The position numbers and the translations under genes are program-made. A DNA stretch of 64,000 nt from Imbricaverruca yamaguchii. Lineage: Eukaryota > Arthropoda > Thecostraca > Neoverrucidae. The notes under the pieces are model-generated. The model made no database searches. It was not told the DNA's origin and saw only the letters and a list, made by a program, of their open reading frames with translations. Below are positions 12,004 to 25,453 of the stretch, one piece after another (position 1 is the stretch's first letter; every line of letters begins with the position of its first letter). Location: the NCBI GenBank assembly GCA_034440575.1, contig JAOTOL010001279.1, forward strand, positions 67,001 to 131,000. The letters run 5' to 3'.

Positions 12004-14093
12004 TGATGGTTAATGCTCAGAGTATCCGATCCAGATTGGATGAGTTCAAGTGTATGTTGCTGAGGAGGAACCAGATTTTGTTTACATTACGGAGGCAGGG
12101 GTCTGTGAGGGGTATTTTGGAGATAACCTAAAGGACTATGAGATCCAGGGATACAACATGTTTTCATGCAATAGGGGTCCAGCAGCAAAAGGGGGTGGTG
12201 TAATGTTCTGTGTGAATAGCTTATTCAGTTCTAAAGAAGTATCAGGTGGGGATAAAAATGTGTCTGTTAAGTCCATTTGGCTTGATGTCGCTGTGGGAAA
12301 AGGCAACAGCAATACACTGAGGATAGGAGCCTTCTACCGATCAAGAACTCTGCCACATGCTCAGCAACTGGAGCTTGATAAGGTGATTTGTGAGGAAATC
12401 AGTAGAAACGTTCGGAGGAAATACTTTATTCTTGGTGACTTTAATCTAAAAGGATATGAAAATGTTGGTGTTGGCTCCCCATCATGCAAAATGTTTAGGA
12501 AATGCTTTGAAGAGGACCTGTTCTTAGACCAATTTGTAACGGAACCTACCAGGCATGGCCAATTCTTGGACCTTGTATTCTCAGATTTAAGTGACTTGGT
12601 TCAAGACTTGAATGTAGGAGAAGCTCTGGGAAGAAGTGACCATGGCATAGTTAGATTCAAGGCACATGTAGTGGACATTATTAAGGATAATTTGGAAAAT
12701 GTTCCAAATTTCAACAGAGCATACTTTGACTGCATGACAGTGGCTTTAAGTGCCATGAGATGGGAAGAAGAATTCACCAATTTAAATGCCTGTGAAATGT
12801 GGGAAAAGTTCAAATCTTGCTTGAAGGAAATTCAGATTAGACATGTCTCCCAAAAGCAAAGGCGCAAAAGAAGGATAGGAAAGCCAGTATGGATTACACC
12901 AGACTTGATAAAAGCAATTAAGGCCAGGAAAGCTGCATTTAGAGTGCTTAGGGAAGCTTCAAGTGTCGTAAATCTAAAGGCGTATCGAAAGGCTAGGGAC
13001 ACTGAAGCAAAAAACCAGAGCAGCAAAGCGAGGAAAAGAATTTGGATTTAGCTAGGAACTGTAACGGGGACAGCAAAAAGGTTTTTAGTTTCCTACAAGC
13101 TGAGTACATTTTCTAGCACAATTGGTCCACTGGAAGTAAATGGGACTATATTGGGTGAGGATACTGAGATGGTCGAGGAGCTGAGCAAGCAGTTTAAATC
13201 AGTATTTCCATTGGAAGATATGACCAATCTGCCGACCGTACACCATAGTGCAGTGACATGCGATCGGATAAATGATGTTGATTTAATTGATAGTGATGTT
13301 GTTTTCAATCATATCAGGGAAATAAAGTCAAACAAGGCAGCAGGACCTGATGAAATGTATGCTAGGCGTATTGCGGGAAGCTGAAAAGGAACTGGCATTT
13401 CCACTTAGTATATTATTTTGTAGATCTGTTTCACAAAATGAAATTCCAACAGATTGGAAGAGGGCAAATGTAGTTCCTATTTTCAAGAAGGGAGAAAGAG
13501 GGAAAGTTGAAAACTATAGGCCAATAAGTCTCACATCCCTAGTCTGCAAGGTACTCGAATCAATTATCAAGGATAGAATAGTTAGTTATATGGATGGAAA
13601 CAGATTGATTCAAGATACTCAACTTGGGTTTAGGAAAGGGCGATCATGCCTCACAAATCTCTTGGACTTTTTTAACTTCGCCACAAAACAATTTGATCAG
13701 GGAAGTCAGGTTGATGTAGCATATCTTGACTTTAGTAAGGCCTTTGACAAGGTACCCCATACACGGTTAATGATACAGCTTCAGGCCCATGGTATTGCAG
13801 GTAGCATCTTAAAATGGATAGAGTTGTGGCTTTCAGATAGACAACAAAGAGTGACGCTAAATGGTACAAAGTCATCATCAGTACTGGGGTCAGTACTGGG
13901 GCCACTACTGTTCATTATATTTGTAAATAACATTGAAAGTGGCCTAAGCAGTAAGGTTTTAAAATTTTCGGATGATTTGAAAGTCTTCAGGGCAATAACA
14001 GGTCAAAATGAGCATATCTCGCTGCAAATAGATTTAGACGAACTTGTGAAGTGGTCCGGAGAATGGCAAATTAAATTTAATTTCGATAAGTGA
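12004..14093 (+). pseudogene. ORF2 of the CR1-like LINE: endonuclease and reverse transcriptase
   Basis: Endonuclease blocks: NAQSIRSRLDEFK, YITEAGV (catalytic Glu), ILGDFNLKG, SDHGIVRF. RT blocks: FKKGERGKVENYRPISLTS, LGFRKGRSC, VDVAYLDFSKAFDKVPH, SVLGPLLFIIFVN, and FSDDLKVF where FADD is usual. Breaks: frameshift at about 12050, stop near 13050, frameshift near 13380, stop at 14093. Confidence 0.85.
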
Positions 14094-14199
14094 AAAATTA
14101 CGCATGTAGGTAAGCAGCATATGAAGGCTCCATAGTTGATGGGTGGCCAAGTGCTATCAGTGACTCAAGAGGAGAAGGCTAGAAAAGAGGGCTACAGAA

Positions 14200-14574
14200 A
14201 TGGTTAATGGTATAAGCAATCTGGCATGTGAGGAAAGATTGAAGAAAGTGAATATGTTTTCACTTAGCTATAGAAGGCTGAGAGGAGATCTCATCGAGGT
14301 CTTTAAATTTTTCAATGGTCAGGAGAGGGAATGTCTTGGGAAAATGTTTGAATTGAACAGAAATGATGCAATTAGAGGTCATCAATTCAAAATTAAAGTT
14401 GACCACAGCAGAACAAAGTTAAGACAGTCTTTCTTCACCAACAGGGTAGTAGAACACTGGAACCAGCTGCCAGAAACCATTGTAAGTAGCAGCACATTGA
14501 ACGCCTTTAAAAACAGCATAGACAATTATTATAAGAATAGAGGGCTTGCTTTTCAGTATTACAGGGAGGCTTGA
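14200..14574 (+). pseudogene. C-terminal segment of CR1 ORF2
   Basis: RLRGDLIEVFKFFNG and FFTNRVVEHWNQLPE are the typical CR1 end region, separated from RT by about 100 bp of damaged sequence. Confidence 0.8.
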
Positions 14575-14664
14575 TGGACGGATTTGGTGGGCAACTAGTT
14601 GTGTGTACAGAGTGGAACCAAGAAGGGCTCGTGTGGCTCATAGTTGCAAAAATATTTTATGTCT

Positions 14665-15560
14665 TTTATGTCTTTATACTACTGTTCCTTATGAATTGAA
14701 CTTATAATTCGGTTTTAGAGCCACCGAAGTAGTTCACCAAGACATTGTGTGAACAAACAATGATCCGAGATGACCCGATTTCGTGTGACTGGACCTTATT
14801 ATATAAAGCAAATATAAGGCATATAAAGAGCAATTATAAAGAGGTGCAAGATGTCGGACAGTGGGAACGCATGGCAGAAGTAAGGAGTCTTCATATAGGT
14901 GGAGGAACACGAATAAGGGCACAAGGGTGCCGCACCCAAAATCATTTCTCGTCGCGCTGCTGTCAGTACCTGCAATCATTACCCTAGTGGAAGTAAGGTC
15001 AGTCTCGCTGCTGACAGAATTTGCTTTTCTGATGTCATCAATATCCATTGATCGAAATGCACAACAAGAGCAGCTGTGTGTGAAGCAGATTCAATGGCTT
15101 TGAGGAAGTGGGAAATGTTAATACATGGGTGACATTGGTACCTATTAATGATAAGGTGAAGGGAAGAATACGAAGAAAGTGACAACCAATGCACCCAAAA
15201 CTGCTCGGAAAGATGACGCAGAGCCGTGACTAATCCCACACCGTTCACCATGACTGACCAGGGTCGTGGAGTACGTACCGTCTGCCAGGGTTGGATTTAT
15301 ACTTTGCAATCCTGGATGATGAGAGGAGCATTTCTGAGTGATGGAATACGGAGAGGATGTTTTCCTTCAAACATTTGCATCAAAATCTCACTTTGAAGTT
15401 TCAAGTGAATCTTGAGCACTGCCACAGGGCACAAGGTACATTGTCGAACAACGCCATCAGACGTCCAAATTGAAAGCACATGGAGGAAACAACATGGAAG
15501 ATAATCTGGCGGAGAGGATAATGCTATGAATGGTAAAAATGCAGGAAAAGGTCTTTTTTC
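14665..15560. other. No recognised feature
   Basis: Short random frames only. No splice-supported exon or known repeat seen. Confidence 0.4.
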
Positions 15561-15569
15561 GACCCAGAC

Positions 15570-16025
15570 GTCCAATGTGGCGGGCCAAGGTCGCAGAGCA
15601 CACCAGTCCACTGTGGCGGACCGGGGCTGTGGAGCACACCTTCTGCTATGGCGGACCAGAGCCGTGAAGCACACCGTCCACTCTGGCGGACCGGTGCCGC
15701 GGAGCACATAGTCCATCGTAACGGACCGGAGTCGTGGAGCACACCGTCCACTGTGGTGGACCAGGGCCGCGGAGTACATCAACTGTGGCAGACCAGGCAC
15801 ACCTACTACGACGGACTAGGGCCGCGAATCATAGCGTACACTGCGGCGGATCACGACCACGGAGTACATCATCTACTGTGGTGGATCAGGATCGCGAAGC
15901 AAGCCGCCCATTGTGGCGGTTCAGGGCCGTGGACTACACCGTCCACTGCAACGGACCGGGGCTGCGTAGCACACCGTCCACTGTGGCGGACCGGGGCTGC
16001 GGAGTACACTGTCCCTTGCGGCTGA
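15570..16025. repeat. ~33-36-bp minisatellite
   Basis: About 12 imperfect units around ccactgtggcggaccggggc followed by cgxggagcacaccgt. It lies outside the hydrolase gene. No adjacent exon is visible. Confidence 0.9.
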
Positions 16026-16029
16026 CCAT

Positions 16030-19000
16030 AGCCATCAACAGGTCAAATTATGTCATGCCATGACAGTGGCGTACATATAATTTGTGAGAGGGGGCAAACT
16101 GATTTGGAAGGTGCCCACCTCATCCATTTAAAAAGTCGGCAGATTTCCATCGATATTTTTCTTTAAAAGGGGTTCTTTATATTTTTCCATACAACAACTA
16201 GTGACCAAATTAACTGTCCTGTGGAATGGACCAAATCTACCACAATTACTTCTGAATCACCGAATTTCAACCCTAATCCTGAATGAAGGTTTTTCTTTTG
16301 GTTTCCCTTGAAAAGTCGCTTCACACTACTGAAATTACATCTGAACAAATCACCGAAAAAATCAAAATTTGCCAAGGTCGCGTATTCCAATTCATAACGC
16401 CCGGTCGCGAAAACACCAACGTTCGTGCACGTGTACCCCCGCATTACGCAATCTGTGCGTTCGCCACTCTACGTGCGCTTCTCCGGCTTCTGCTTCACCT
16501 CCCACGTTTTGCTAATTATTGATACATGATAGTCTTGTGCCAGACTTGACATGTGGAATGCCTGGTATGGTGGCTAGCTTGAAAAGAAATCGATAAATTC
16601 AATTCGATGTATTAGTTGTCTTCTTCCCACATTTTCTCGACATTAAGAAAACCGGAGACAAACTGAGCTTTGATGCATATATCTCTGTGGTTAAATAAAC
16701 TCCCAGATTGGCTACCTAGCCGTGACCGAAGCTAGGTGTTGGTAATTTTTACCAATTGCGTTTTTCTTCTTCTATGGATGTGTTTTATGGTTCGAGCTAA
16801 TTTTTGTTAGAGGCCCGGCACATGTTCGAGACCCGGGGCACGGCACATGTTCTTTTTTACAGCTTATGTATATATATATAATATATATTTCTTTATTTAT
16901 GTATTTATTTGAGACTATAAAGAATGAACTGAAACATTTCCGAAATCAATTATCCACATGTCCGTCATCAGTTACCCCTAGCCTATCGAAATTAACAAAT
17001 GTGACGGCGAAAATAAAAGTGGGCATGATTTTGCTGACCAAGCAATTTTTAAATGCGTTCTTATTATCCTACGATATGGCCGTACGCTCTTCATTATTTT
17101 TGCAATTTCATGTCTCACGCATGCCTTCCCTCCCGCCCCATCCGTACTTTGTATATATACCCGTACTTCCCATAGCCTGGTGGCGGTTCCGATGGACATA
17201 AAGGCGCCTGCGCTGATGCCGGCGGACAACAGAAGGGTTGACATCGGGAAGAAAACGATAACGGGCTTGGCAGAGTCGGAGCAGTGTACGAATCAGTTTT
17301 CAAAAAACCATGGTGAAAAGAGGACGTGGTGATTTTTATAACGTACATAAACGGTAAAATCAATTGTGATAGTCATTGTGTCGATTCTTATCGTCACCAT
17401 ACAAAGTGAATAACAAAAAAATGTTGCTGAAGTATCAGCAAGCCCCATTAAAAACGTGAGCATCCTTGCAGTATCACAGGTGTGGCTTCGCGTGAAATTT
17501 CCAGTTTAACATTTTTCAAAGACGTTTTTTTAAATATCTCCGTTATTTAAAGTTTTTTTTCTTCACAATCAGCGTCAGAAATATACCGTACGAAAAGGAT
17601 GCACCGAAGAGTAACTTGATGGAAGCAGAATTCAGAACTCTGGCGGGCTTAGAAGAACAAAGGATGCCAAAATCGGCAAACATGCAAAATTCATTTTGCG
17701 GATGTTTGAGCTGAAAATTGACCTTCCATCAAAGAAAACATGTTCCGTTGGCTGCTGGTTATCTGCACCTTTTGAGGAGTCCGTGAAATCTACCATCTTC
17801 AAAGCTCTACACATTTTTGAATGCCCATGCAATTTCAAAATTAACTCGTTAAAATTGTTTACAGATACAAACACATTCTCCCCCAGAGCGATGCGCCAGG
17901 TCAAGTTGCTTCAGATACCGTCGGAAAATAATCTGTCGATTGATATTTACTGCCTGAAAAGGCCATTTTCGGAAATCCAAGTCGTTTTACCCGATTTTAT
18001 TACCATATTTGATGCCCTACTAAACGTTGCAGTGACCAGAAATCACAACCTGAAAGCGTCCTATTGCATACACTGAGCAATACAAAAATACGTTAACATT
18101 TTTTCCGCAGTTTCCGGGAATATCTTGACAATTCCTAAGGTGCCCAATGCTCCAGATTTCATGTTCACCCACAAAATTCGGTTTCGGCGAAATTCGAAAT
18201 CGACGCCTTTTGTAACGATTTCGTTATCATAGCCGAATCGACGCAGGTTGATCTGTTTTCATTTTCCTAATGTATGTACCATTGTGCAGCAATGTCCAAC
18301 GCGGAATGTTTACATGTGCAGTGCATCTAGAACGTGAATAATGAAGTCACATCAAGGTTATTCAGATGATGTTTCCGGAAACAGTCAACGTGCACTGTGA
18401 CAGAACAACGGCTTGCAATAGGTGTTCGACTGTACATCTATATAAATGGTGCTCTGCAGGTCCAAATAAAGCATAATTGTACTTCTTGTTGTGATGTTAG
18501 CATGGTCGAGTATGGTTAGACTGCATTGTTGTCATGTTTTATGGCATTCAGTAGGTACGTGTTGTAAGTAACCATCGGATGTTCTGAAGCAAAATTACGC
18601 CGCTACACGGAAATAATCAACACGACACTATGGTGATCATAAAATGTTTGACCCCTGTTAAGGAAGTTACAAAAGCTGCATTGGAGACCTAAGATGTGAG
18701 ATGTGCAAGTTGGAAAAACAAGTTTGCGTCATCTGTCTATTTCATTGTTCTTTCCCATCGTTGCTCAATTGTGCACTGCATAACATGGGTTGCACAATTG
18801 AGAAATTGGAGGTGACAAACCAGGGATGCGGTAAGTTTGCACAGGATAGAGGGGTAGCTCCTTCCCCTCCCCCCCCCGAAAAAAAATACTTAGATTTCAG
18901 CCACTTCATTTTCACTGTTTGGTGTTCAGATTTACCATTGTTAAAATGATATTTTGGGGACAAAACGTGTTGCCAAAATTAGCAAGTGTCACTCCTTATA

Positions 19001-19755
19001 AGCTTGGGCGACCCCCGTATAGGGATGGCCCTATATGAAAAAAAATGCGAGGTGACGGACGAAATCAGTTATGATTTTGACTGACCGAAATTATTTCGAA
19101 ATATTAACTCGCTGATATCGCACAACAAGCGACGTCGAAAGACATCAATTTATTACAAATTGAACCCATTGCGACGAAACGCGAAGTCATCGAAGAGCTC
19201 GATCAAGCCTTCAACCTTGACATGTCCGGGTTTGAAATGTTGCTCTAGCGTTAACCACTGGCTATCGCTTGATACCAAATTTTGATAGGCTCGAGCAAAA
19301 CGGGAAAAAAACAAGGAGATCGGAGGATCAGCTTGACCTTTGTCTTTGAAAAAATAATTTGATTGCTTAGCTTTCTAATACCGCTTAACAAGCCACGTCG
19401 AAATGGCCTTAACAAGCCACGTCTTCAATTTCCATGAAATTGGCGTCCAACTTGATGAAAATTGAAGCCACAGCAGCCGAGTCTGAAACCAGTTTACGTC
19501 GAACCTTGGTCGTTACGGTTGTCGTGTAAAACCTCTGCAGTTGCTTCCAGCGTGTTCTGTACAATCAGAAGCATCTGTAGTAATTGTTTCATATGATCCT
19601 AAATCCGCCGCTGAATCCTAATGCCAATACAAATAATACAAATACGTCTCTGGCAAACCAGTCGCTGAATACGAATACGAATTCGACGTAAATTTGACGT
19701 ACGTGCTCAAGCCTGCCCATGACTCTCCTCCATGGTCTTTAAGATAACAAGTACA
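16030..19755. other. Noncoding stretch, no confident gene
   Basis: Mostly AT-rich. Frames at 17632-17904 (minus) and 17696-18076 (plus) overlap on opposite strands and match nothing I know. A segment at 18465-18610 is similar to 24880-24985 (cataattgtactt...ttgttgtga), so both belong to a dispersed repeat. Confidence 0.45.
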
Positions 19756-19762
19756 CTCGGGG

Positions 19763-19930
19763 TCACGGAGACGAATAGTCTAGGGGTAAGTTGCCCGTTT
19801 CACAATCGAAAGATTGTGTCTTCGGCCGTCACTTGTCGCTACTCTTCACCCGCTGTCAATCGGCGTGAGAGATTGGCGATGCTACACGACTCAACGGTTG
19901 ATGTGTCGTAAAACCAATAACCAATCCAGA
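19763..19930 (+). mobile_element. tRNA-derived SINE, copy 1
   Basis: The head tagtctaggggtaagttg resembles a tRNA A-box region and the body ends cgatgtgtcgtaaaaccaataacc-like. The same sequence is at 38690-38838 in the opposite direction. Confidence 0.75.
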
Positions 19931-20577
19931 GTCACGTTTGTTCAAGATATATCGATATATGCGTAGGGGAATGCAGCCTAAGACGTATTGAGTCTTGGGA
20001 TAATAAGATTTGTTGTCTCACAAAGCACAATTTTCCATTCAAGCGAAAACACAAGATAGTCAAGTTTCATATTATTCAAGAATAGTCTGTAAGCATAAAT
20101 TTCAAACGTTTGCTGATTCACCACTTGGAGATTTTGTGACGATAGTTAGCCTGTTAAGCCCGTTGATTGGCTAGATCACCTTCTAGTATTTTTGGTGATT
20201 CTCTTGCATAGACATTTTCACTTGATAAATGTAGTAGAATTTTGCTGCGATCATACTCAAGCAGCTGAGACTTGGTGACACAAAAGAAATTGAGGGGGAA
20301 AATTGACGCATTCCAGTAAAATGTGATGGAGGGGGGAATGTCCTACCCATCCCCCTAGTGGTTGCACATGCTGCTTAGTGCGGTGTAATGACGTGCAACA
20401 ATGTGCAATATGCAGGGAGTGCCCAAAACGTAAACAATGAAACCACAGGAAGCTTGTGAAAATGTTCACGTTTTCTGGATGCGCATGTATGCCGCGACAA
20501 AAAGAAAAGCTATGCATGCCGTGTGTTTGAATTAAGATTGGGATTCGACTGCATATCCATGCAAATGATGTATGCAG

Positions 20578-20725
20578 GCACTGGCGGATCTAGCCCACCG
20601 GTTTGGGGGGCCAACTTTCGGATTTTGGCGTCAGCCCGCCCCTCCCCCAATGGCGTGCCCAGGATTTGCATGGGAGGGGTCGGATGGATTTGGAGAGTGC
20701 CCACCCTGCCACTATTTTTCGTTTA
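20578..20725. mobile_element. Possible MITE fragment
   Basis: Starts cactggcggatctagccc and contains C/G-rich runs and tttggagagtgcccacc; the latter resembles 16108-16120. Ends are not clear. Confidence 0.3.
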
Positions 20726-21369
20726 ATAGCAATGCTGGCAAATGCACTGCAGTATACACTCACCATGACTTATGCCAAATTATTTTGGAATCAGCAACAT
20801 GCTTACCTTTGTTAAAAAATAGTATCTAGAAGTTATCAATCTTTTGCATGGAGATTGACAATTGATCTCAAGAGCCACTAAACGGGTTGCATATTTGTTG
20901 TATTCCCACTTTTTCCACAGTGCAAAAACCTTGACCTGCTGTTTACCTGATCACATTAGCAACTGTCTCCAAGATAATCATTATTCAGAAAATTGTTAAT
21001 GTGAACTTCTTACTTGGAGTAAAAGCAAGCAAGATGATCTCAGTCTCATTAGCGTGGTGCAACTCTGGATCTCAACAGGCAGAGGCTGGGCTGGGGCCAA
21101 CTTCTGGTGCAGGCAGAAGAACGAAACAGGAGAGGTTGGAGGCAGAAGCTACTCCTTCAGAAGGTTGATATGGAGAATCCAGACTGAAAATAAGGACAGA
21201 CATATATTTCAATACCCAGCTTTGAGTTCACAACACTTTATTCCTAGACATCTTCGTTCAAACAATTATCTCTCCACAACAAGAACAACAAAGCCTTGCA
21301 TCTATCAAAATACCCCAGTTGATTGTCAATCCATGATTATACCTACAATTGGAGGTTAGGCTAGGTTAG

Positions 21370-22274
21370 CACGCACCCTGGAGGGGGGGCGAAATCCGCC
21401 CACCCCTCCGTTTTTTATATATAACACCAGCTTTTACCGGCCCATATACGGCATTGTTTACATACCTGCTTAGAAATGACCGGCACGTTGCTTAAAGTAA
21501 CAAAAATGGAAATCTACCGAACATTTTTCGAGTTAGGGGTCGTTAAATAAATACAAGATCGCAGCGCCAGATAACAAAAATCGGCGCTGATGCGCTTCCC
21601 GTTCATTGGTAAAAGGTAAGTGTCCTTGGCAACACTAACGACTTATTTCATGTGCATTGTTATGCTATGTAGTTTCAAAGTCATGCTTGGTCACCGAGGT
21701 CAAGTCAGGTCAAGTTCATCACAGGTTAATGGAACCAAACTTGGTCGACTGTAATGTTGTCATAAATGCAATTGGCTGCCATGCGATTGATGTCACTTTG
21801 CATGTCACTCCCTGCACATTCTGCTGAAAACTACTGTTTGTCCTTGTGTATCTAAGCGTTTCAATACTTTACTCATGTACTTCACTCTTTTCTTCGCGAA
21901 GCCGATTGCGCCGAGAACCCCCCCCAACGGAGCAGTCGTGCGGGCGGCCCAGTTACGGCAACTGGAGCAAGTAATGACCTGATAAAGTGCTGCTATATAG
22001 GTGACCTGAGGGCAAATGTCTGGTCTAGCATCTGTAGTGCATCAATAGTAATGTCAAAAACAGCATTGATGCCCATTTGGGAGGATTTAAACACAATCAC
22101 AGTGATCACATTGGGAGGATAAGGTCACGACATTTCTACACAATAGAGTTTATTACCGTGCCCACCCACATTGTGAATTTTGTTGCTCCGGCTTTAATAG
22201 AAGCCGAGATCTTAGGGGGGCGGAATCCGCCCCCTCCAGTGCGCGTAATTTTGAGAGGCCCTCCAGAGCGTAAG
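21370..22274. mobile_element. MITE family 1, copy A
   Basis: Begins CACGCACCCTGGAGGG, flanked by ttag on both sides, and ends with a diverged inverted copy. The body matches copies at 32639-33926 and 42011-42985. No transposase. Confidence 0.8.
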
Positions 22275-22640
22275 TTAGGTTCTGTTGCCTTTTAGCATTG
22301 CTTTTTTAATCAAACTCAAAGCCTCTTTTTGGTGTTATTTTGCTCACAAACTGAAAAGTAAACAATTGCACAGAAAATGAGTGGTCCTAGCTGGTTTTAG
22401 TCACCTTCATAAGCATTACATTGGAAAGGTATATTACCAGGATTCATAAAACGCCTTTGAGCATGAATGTACTACCGAACCTTCCATGTCAGAATTTGTT
22501 GAAAGGATTTTTTGTTAATTTTAATCACAAAAGCAAATAAAAATTAACCCAAACCTAGCATAACCTAACATAATGTGTTCTTGCAGAAAGCAAATTTATG
22601 TATTTTAAAAAAGTTTTTGATAATTTGTTCCGTAACCGCA

Positions 22641-23345
22641 CAAATGTACGTAAACCAAGTGTACGTATGGCAGATGTACGTCCGCAAATGCACGTAAGTA
22701 AATGTACGTAAGCGCAGATGACGTATGAAAATTGTACGTAAGCGCAGATGTACGTATGGCTATTGTGCGTGAGCGGAAATGTACGTATGGCAAATGTAAA
22801 TATGCGCAAAAGTACGTATGCGCAAATGTACGTAAGCGCAAATGTACGTAAGTGCAAATGTACGTAAGTACAAGCGTACGTAAGGCTAAATCCACGTTAG
22901 CGCGAATGTACGTAAGGCTAAATGCACGTATGCGCAAATCCACGTATGACAATTGTGTGCATGCGCAAACGTACGTAAGAGCGAATGTACGTATTGGATA
23001 TGAACCTAACCAAATGTGCTGCAATGCAAAGGCACTTACGCATAAATGTACGTACATTGGCTCATACGTACATTTGCTCTTGCATTCTTTTACGTTTAGG
23101 TACTGTTCCGCTTATGCGCATTTGCGCTCACGTACTTTTGCACTTGCGTACATTTGCACTTACGTACTTGTGCGCTTACATACATTTGCGCTTACGTACT
23201 TTTTGCGCATACGTATATTTGCGCATACGTACATTTTCCATACGTACATTTCTGCTTACTTACATTAGCCATACGTACATCTGCGCTTACGAACAATTGC
23301 TTACGTACATCTGCCGTACGTACATTTGTCCTTACATACATTTCT
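22641..23345. repeat. Inverted array of a 16-bp unit, foldback-like
   Basis: Left arm (22641 to about 23048) repeats AAATGTACGTAAGCGC; the right arm repeats its complement GCGCTTACGTACATTT. The two face each other around 23000-23060. Units contain the palindrome TACGTA. Confidence 0.9.
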
Positions 23346-23372
23346 CCTATAATCTTCTTTTCAACTAAAAAT

Positions 23373-24175
23373 AAAAACCTAACCTAACCTAATCTAACCA
23401 AGGTCAACCAGACCGAACCCTATATACTTGCTTCATGGAGGTAAGATGTGTAAAACTTGTTTTGTGGATACCTTAAAGTGCAACAATACTCAAAACATAA
23501 GGCAATAATCACAAGATCCTATGAAGATACATATGTACCAAACTAGGTAGGTACTAGGTAATATAATCAGAGTATTTCCTTTTTGAGCATGGTCAGCCAA
23601 ATCATCATCCAAGTGTACAGTGGTATCACCATAGTGGCACACTTGCAGTGGTATCACCATAGTGGCACACTTGCAGTGGTATCACCATAGTGGCACACTT
23701 GCAGTGGTATTTTTGGTTTTACAAAGGTATTTTTGAGTTCTTGGAATTTATTTTTATCATGCAACGCTTATAAATGTTGTGAACATGGTGCAACCACTCA
23801 TTTCCTCTGTAAGCGAATACTTTTTCAGTTGGGAGGCAAGGTATCACAAAAAAGGCGTTTGGAGTTAAATGAGATAGCATTAAAAGTGACGTTTGAAGTA
23901 GCAAAAAAAAAAATAGATGTAGCCTAACTTGACCTAACCTAACCTAACCTTCAATGTAAGAATATAAATTCCTTTTAAAGATGGAAAATTTGCAAGCAAC
24001 TTTTGCATCGAGACTCAATTTAAGAGAAAAAAACTTAACCTGACCTAACCTACCCTCACCAATTTTTAAGTTTTTTTTTTTTTTTGGGGGGGGAGGGGGA
24101 AATATACCCCAATTAAAAAAATCCAGCTTAAAACAGAAGTCTAGCCTAACCCAATCTAACAAAACCGAACCAATT
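23373..24175. other. Short CCTAA runs, noncoding
   Basis: cctaacctaacctaa-type runs at 23377-23395, 23930-23950 and 24037-24050. CCTAA is the arthropod telomere unit, but three copies are too few to prove telomere origin. Confidence 0.4.
23617..23712. repeat. 28-bp tandem repeat, three copies
   Basis: Unit cagtggtatcaccatagtgg plus cacacttg, nearly perfect. Confidence 0.9.
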
Positions 24176-25081
24176 TGTTCGCTTCATGAGAGGTATATGT
24201 GTAAAACTTGTATCATAGATACCTACCATAAACTGCAATACAACCCTTAAAGTTTGATAGCCCGGTCCTACCACCCGAATCTCCGTTACCTGCGAACTCA
24301 CCAGTCATTTCTTATTCAAGATCTAAATACCTATATACCTCCTCTTGCTATTCTTCTTGAGAACAAATCAGCCAATATAGTCTGTCTCTTCATCTTAACG
24401 GCCCACAACATCAACATACGAAACATGCTGTTCAACTGGGCTCAACTGGACACACGCACAATCCTGTTCAAAACATCCTGTTCAACTTTCGCTTTCGAAA
24501 TCTGGCCCACTGGGTTTGCTTGACCGTTACTGGCTAAACTAACTTCATGAAGCAACCTCACTAAGGAATAATGAAACCGCTGATTTTGTCAACTCTTGCT
24601 GTGAGCAGAACTTCAACAGCATAGAACCCTCGATGCCCGTCATAATCTACTATGCTACTATATTGGGCTTCGAAATGATTATTAAAAATATCTTTTAACA
24701 TTTGAGATTATGTCATCGGGAGCGCCATTTTTAACCTCGGACAAAGTTGCCGAATTTCAATGTAGTTTACTTCAGTTGGTTTTCGGGCGGCAAAAGACAT
24801 GATGCCCCCTCTTTGAGGCGCTTCTGTGTGGGGCATGGCCGGAGTTGTCCCCTTGGATCCCCCAGTGTATGCAGGTGGATTAAATACATAATTGTACTTA
24901 TTGTTGTGAGGCCAGCATGGTCAGATGTTTCTTTTATCAGACCACCAGGTATTCGGAAGTAAAGTTACGTCGTCGCACGTAGATAGGCCTAAGTATGACA
25001 TATCGGTAACACCTGTTGACCGGCGGTGGCAGACCGCTGTGTCCAAGGTGTCATGCTGCACTGTCAGTACGGCACGTCCAG

Positions 25082-25083
<2 letters not shown>

Positions 25084-25136
<53 letters not shown>

Positions 25137-25170
25137 GTCTGTCTGTCTGTCTGTCTGTCTCGTCTGTCTC
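25084..25170. repeat. (TCTG)n microsatellite
   Basis: About 20 tetramer units with one interruption near 25136. Confidence 0.95.
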
Positions 25171-25447
25171 GCAAGTTCTCCACCGAGAGAGCGCAGTTGT
25201 GGCATCCACAAATTCCCCGTCGCGGTACGGCGCTCGACCCTGGATCAGGAAGTTCCAGTTCCTCTTCTTCCCCATCTCGTCTGGCGCCTCTAATGGCATC
25301 TTATACTGACATACGTGCATCTCTTTGTGCAACGTCTGTCGTGCTTGCTTTACGAAACTTGTTCTTTGTTCGCTTCCTACGGTTCTGGCCAGGTAGGTCA
25401 ATATTTCCAGCCCCTTGGCGCAACTATAACAACAGTTCTCGATCGTG

Positions 25448-25453
25448 TTTATT
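25448..25453 (-). promoter_or_regulatory. Polyadenylation signal AATAAA, distal copy
   Basis: The same signal in the second member of the tandem duplication; it would serve the distal alternative last exon. Confidence 0.4.

Larger units (their letters stand above)
10781..14660 (+). mobile_element. CR1-type LINE, nearly full length, inactive
   Basis: Plus strand: ORF1 with a coiled coil and esterase-like domain (about 10869-11780), ORF2 with endonuclease (about 12004-12700), RT (about 13100-14090) and the typical CR1 C-terminus (14200-14574), then a tail with repeated ttatgtctt. Several frameshifts and stops break both ORFs. Related 3' fragments lie at 49.1-51.3 kb. Confidence 0.85.

Noticed and set aside
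15297..16063. ORFs over 100 codons on both strands
   Set aside because: They follow the 33-36-bp minisatellite.
22555..23387. ORFs of 90-150 codons rich in T, Y, A
   Set aside because: Products of the 16-bp inverted array.
23377..23950. Interstitial telomere
   Set aside because: Only about three CCTAA units in each run.
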